Shown: positions 7,243 through 10,956 of the stretch, piece by piece | Layout: each line of letters opens with the position of its first letter | How positions within the stretch are numbered: position 1 is the stretch's first letter | The notes under the pieces: model-generated | The model's input: the letters and a program-made list of their open reading frames with translations, nothing else | What the model was told of the DNA's origin: nothing | The model's database searches: none | NCBI GenBank assembly: GCA_014885115.2 | Contig: WKLE02002977.1 | Coordinates: 1 to 10,956, forward strand | Direction of reading: 5' to 3' | From: Asterionellopsis glacialis | Lineage: Eukaryota > Bacillariophyta > Plagiogrammaphyceae > Rhaphoneidales > Asterionellopsidaceae | Length of the DNA stretch: 10,956 nucleotides | Translations under genes and position numbers: made by a program

Positions 7243-8519
7243 CTAGGTTTCAGATTTTTAACTATATGTTATGGTATACTAGAAAATTACTTGCAGCACT
7301 ATCAACTGTACTGTAAAGAGCATTCACGTCAAAAGAAAGAGTTCGGTGGTTCTTTGGGAGTAACAAGAACTAGGGCAGTATAGTATGCAAGAACCAAGTT
7401 CACAAATTTCTCGATAGTATAAGAATTTTCTATTGCCTGTCCTGATGCTATATCATACTTATTGTGAACATGCGTGAGCACTAGTTTTTACATATTAGCA
7501 TAAGTTATTATTCCGTGTCCTCGCGGAATATAATACTGATGTCTCGTCTGGTCCCAATAGGAAGGTACAATATTTTTCATATTCATAGATCTGTATGCGT
7601 AAAAAAGAAAAAACAGGACTACTTTTCATTAAGAATATCAATATTTTAAGACAATTAGGTACTTTATGAACTGAAGAATAAGGAGTTTTTTCCTTTCCTT
7701 AAAATCCCATGATTATTTAACGCGCAACAAGTTGAAGGTTGAGTCTTGCATTGAAATGTGTGATATTATACTACACTTCGAAACAGGAAGAATCTAAGTA
7801 TGAAGGTTTCTGAGTGCCAAGGCACAACATTATTGATAGTAGCCATCCATTTCATGGCATAATTCGAATGTGTGCCACAATGAAATTGTTCCAAGCTATG
7901 CATGTCGAGCAGATGAATAAAGTCCCAGGTCGTCTTAGGAAGTACGAAGAGTCCGAAAGAAATCTTGTTTAACAATAGAGATGAAGTCCGTTCAGTATCT
8001 GTGATTGTGTATAAATAATGCCTATTTGATTGGATAGGAGTGATCTAGACGTTTTTTTGCTTTGGTTTCGTCATAATTCTGAACTGAGAGTTTTACAGTA
8101 TTTCCGGAATGAGCCAAGTATCGTAGGTACATTTGCGTTTCCGTGAACTATCTTTACATTCTGGTGGTTGTGTCGTACTATCGCATAATAAATCCACTCT
8201 TGTACACAGTCTGTCGCTCTAGTCGTACAATAACAATACATAATTCCTGTCGAATATCGCATGCTTTGTTAACCTTCAGCTTGCTATATACCGAATAGTA
8301 TTTATCACAGCTCGCCTGGTTTTATGCCTCTACTATGCATACTACCTGGTACAGGTAAGGGCCGATCATCTGTTGAACACTCTACAGATAGGTGTGTACA
8401 GTATTGACTATTGTTTGTATTGTGCAATTCTTGTTAGGATACTAATGTCGTATTTGTTTCAATACGTGCCAGGTACTTTGTATTGCAGGAGATTACGATT
8501 ACACAAATGAGGATAGTGC
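7243..8519. other. Intergenic DNA, no gene recognised
   Basis: Short open frames on both strands (for example 7766-7975 and 8071-8262, minus) show no motif or family likeness and no supporting splice pattern. A small hairpin ATTCCG-TGTCCT-CGCGGAAT lies near 7511-7530. One further TACCTGGTA occurs at 8343-8351, and a partial form (CCAGGTAC) at about 8469-8476. No tRNA-like A and B boxes or ribosomal sequence were found. Confidence 0.5.
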
Positions 8520-8806
8520 ACGTTGGGAGACTAATATAAATATATTCTAGGAAGACTGCGACACAAAGAGTACTAATCGGAAAAGTTCTTATCTCCCATC
8601 AGCGGACCAGGTATTTGAGGGAAAGTCTATTCTGTCGAGGGTGTCACACTGAGAAATAGGACTAGAAAGTAAAGACAAGCAAGGAAACAAGACTTTCCTC
8701 TTCAACCGCTCTTTGAACGACGCGAGCATTAGTTTAGCAAACGGGATTGAGTTCTTGTGATTGACAGAGAGAGCGTTTCAAAGAGAGAAAGAGTTGTGAA
8801 GAGAAA
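8520..8806 (+). promoter_or_regulatory. 5' flank and leader of the ankyrin gene
   Basis: A TATA-like string TATAAATAT at 8535-8543 lies about 265 bp before the start codon, and a purine-rich leader (GA-rich, 8764-8806) runs up to the ATG. Neither a transcription start nor a core promoter can be fixed from sequence; diatom promoters often lack a clear TATA box. A partial motif ACCAGGTA lies at 8606-8613. Confidence 0.25.
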
Positions 8807-10956
8807 ATGGCAAGTACTCGTAACTTTCGGTCAGGACCAATGATGCCACAGTCCGTTGGAACTAGGAGTCTTCCTCCTGTCAATCCGGATGATGACTTTG
8901 TTCCTACACCGAATTTAGCAAGGAAAAAATTATCCAAAGGACCTCGAGGTGCTGATTTGTTAGCTAGAAAGCATCCTCATCGACAGAATGAAAGTTTCAC
9001 CAGAAATGATATTGAGACAGTTGTGGAAAATCGATTACAGTCTACCTGGGGCCGTCCAAGCAGAACTTCCCAGGTCGGCTCTTCCAATGAAATGCATAAA
9101 ATGATTCTAGCCATTGATGAAAAAGGTTTGCTCAAATCGGCTAGTGCTGCTAGCATTGATTCCAGTAGCAGTCAGCATCATGGCAGTCGTTGGACTGCAG
9201 CACCTTCCGCAACTTGTGTCACTGAAAGATTTCAAACTATCCAGGACAATGAGAGCGTCGCTGACAATGAAAATGGCATGTGCGACAATGAAAAACGGTG
9301 GAAGCAGCTCATGGAACGGTGCAAGACACATCCCCATGAAGCCAGGGTGTTGGATAGCCGTGGACGCAATTGTGTGCATGCGGTATGTTCCAAGAATCCA
9401 ACTTTGGAAGTGGTGCAAGTCATGTTGGAAGCTACTGGTTGTAACAAGCAAATTGCTGGTGGTCGTCATCGGAATATACTGGAAGAACGCGATAAGAAGG
9501 GCCGTACGCCCTTGTCGATTGCTTTATCGTCTGGTAATAGTTACGAGGTGATTGAACTTTTGGTAAAAGCAAATCCTTGTGCTGTCAATGGCGGTGATCA
9601 TTTAGGACATTTGCCACTTCATATTGTATGTTCCAGAAACTCCTTCCATTCCCATCTCGAGGACTGCGAGGACGAATCGGCCGTCAAGGACAAGCAGATC
9701 GCCCTGGTGAAACTCTTATTAGATGTAAAACCGTCTAGCGCTGGAAGAGAAGATAATTCTGGACGTACGCCTTTACATACTGCTATTGAAAACCATGCAC
9801 CTAATGAAGTCATACGGATGCTTGTAGAAGGTAAGTTATTCTTTTTTTATTGTTTTAATGCAGGGTCCTTTAAAACACATTCCAACTGAAATTTCTCACT
9901 TATTTTGTACAACTCCATCTAATACTATTACAGCTAATCCTGATGCAGTCTTGAATGATGGTTTGATTGGATTAAGTCCATTAATTCTTGCGATTAGGAA
10001 CAACGCAGATGTTGAAGTTGTACGCGTCATGGTGGAGGCAAGGCCAGAGGCAGCAGAACAACGCGATCGTTGTGGTGGATTGCCGCTTCGAAGAGCTGTG
10101 GAACATCAATCCAGTCATGAAGTCTTGGAACTTTTGTGTACCTCCAAGGAAGTTGTATTGGACACTACCAATGTCTTGGGTAATACAGCACTCCACGAAA
10201 CCTTGGAATGGACAGTCCCGAAGGTGGAAACTGTACGATTATTTTTAAAAGTGGCACCTGAAATTGCTTCGACCGAAAATAATACCGGACAAACACCACT
10301 GACATTGGCATGCACAAGGTATGCAAGAATGTTAAGTTCTAGTAATGTACGAAGAGAATGGGACAGAACCCAAATAGAACGTTTGTGGAATTCTATATCC
10401 TTAATGTTGATTGCTGCACAATACGGCACTATTGAAGGTCATGAAAATGAAGGTACTGTTGCTGGACAACTGCAGCATATACAGGCTCAGCAGCAAGCTC
10501 AGGCTCAAGTACAAAGGCAGGCTCAGGCTCAGCAGCAAGCTCAAGCACAAATGCAGGCTCAGCAGCAAGCTCAGGCTCGAGCGCAAATGCAGGCTCAGCA
10601 GCAAGCTCAGGCTCAGCAGCAAGCCCAGGCTCGAGTGCAAATGCAGGCTCAGCAGCAAGCTCGGGCTCGAGCACAAATGCAGGCTCAGCAGCAGGCACAA
10701 ATGCAGGCTCAGCCACAGCAGCAATCACGGGATCAAGCTCGTGATCAAGCTCGTGCTAGGGCTCGAGCTCAGGCTCAGTCGTGGTTTCGACCGCAAGCTC
10801 AAGCTCGAACGCAGGCCCAAGTTCAACCACAAGCTCACGCTCAGCAGCAAGCCCAAGCGCAACTACAAGCTCGACCACAGGCTCACGCTCAGCCGGATGC
10901 TCGAACCCAACCTCAGCCGCAACCACAGGCTCGGACCCAACCACAGGCTCGAACCC
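8807..10956 (+). CDS. Ankyrin-repeat protein with Gln/Ala-rich tail (partial)
   Basis: Two exons, 8807-9830 and 9934 to beyond the window, give at least 682 residues with no stop at the right edge. The ATG at 8807 is the first after an in-frame TGA at 8762-8764 and has a favourable AAAATGGC context. Residues 1-160 are Ser/Pro/Arg-rich and probably disordered. Ankyrin-type repeats run from about 165 to 470: [59 protein letters not shown] with [14 protein letters not shown] across the intron, then [38 protein letters not shown] and [13 protein letters not shown]. From about 522 the tail is Gln/Ala-rich, then Arg/Pro/Gln-rich. Ankyrin stacks bind other proteins; the partner, location and pathway are unknown. 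No transmembrane segment or signal peptide is seen. The C-terminus and any later domain lie outside the window. Confidence 0.92.
9831..9933 (+). other. Intron, 103 bp, phase 1
   Basis: The boundaries are GAAG|GTAAGT and TTACAG|CTAAT. Joining them keeps the ankyrin consensus intact (VEANPDAV across the junction) and switches to the frame that stays open to the window end. Reading through the donor instead adds a hydrophobic run and a stop at 9887-9889, which would give a false 360-residue protein. A second CAG at 9862-9864 does not restore the frame as well. Confidence 0.92.
10482..10956 (+). repeat. Coding CAG/CAA-GCT minisatellite (Gln-Ala tail)
   Basis: The tail is built from 6-bp Gln-Ala units assembled into larger repeats. 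[16 protein letters not shown] 36-bp blocks begin at 10548, 10584, 10638, 10674 and 10698, spaced 36, 54, 36 and 24 bp, all multiples of six, so changes in copy number keep the frame. After about 10720 the pattern turns to Arg/Pro/Asp-containing units ([21 protein letters not shown]). The long open frames on the minus strand at 10401-10944 are by-products of this periodic sequence. Confidence 0.88.

Noticed and set aside
9107..9551. Open frames overlapping exon 1 on both strands
   Set aside because: They overlap a well-supported ankyrin coding frame and have no family likeness of their own.
10401..10944. Long minus-strand frames with Leu/Ser-rich or Ala/Glu/Pro-rich translations
   Set aside because: They are the antisense of the 6-bp periodic Gln-Ala coding repeat, which keeps several frames free of stops.
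1..10956. CRISPR arrays, bacterial operons or phage genes
   Set aside because: No regularly spaced direct repeats, no Shine-Dalgarno-led gene series, and the only intact gene contains a spliceosomal intron.

Overview
The window reads as nuclear DNA of a eukaryote, most likely a diatom or a related stramenopile. The reasons are an ankyrin-repeat gene split by a short GTAAGT...CAG intron, a long Gln/Ala tail of the kind common in these algae, transposase remnants that resemble diatom PiggyBac and DDE-type transposases, and long AT-rich non-coding stretches. No bacterial-style gene order, ribosome binding sites or RNA genes were seen. The organism call is inference; the layout is read from the sequence.

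Positions 1-8800 are a graveyard of mobile DNA. A 903-bp segment at 223-1125 is bounded by TTAA and an 18-bp perfect terminal inverted repeat, and carries an internal fold-back. A decayed coding stretch of unknown family lies on the minus strand at 1284-1592. A frameshifted PiggyBac transposase remnant (plus strand, about 2037-2936) keeps two of the three catalytic aspartates and then breaks off. A decayed acidic coding stretch lies at 3378-3805. A second inverted-repeat element (4085-4887, with 4-bp AATG on both flanks) contains a large imperfect hairpin. A second, unrelated DDE transposase remnant (minus strand, 6471 to about 5060) is broken by several frameshifts. A related repeat of about 70 bp sits exactly where each transposase remnant loses its homology (2937-3008 and 4994-5059).

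From about 6480 to 8800 no gene is recognised. This stretch holds a 20-bp tandem repeat and, with 1126-1283, most copies of a striking short word, TACC(A/T)GGTA, which occurs ten times in the window and never inside the recognised genes or elements.

The only intact gene starts at 8807 and runs off the right edge. It has two exons (8807-9830 and 9934 onward) around a 103-bp intron. It encodes an N-terminal disordered region, a set of ankyrin repeats, and a long Gln/Ala/Arg/Pro-rich repetitive tail that is still open at the last base. The transposon remnants show no functional link with this gene beyond proximity.
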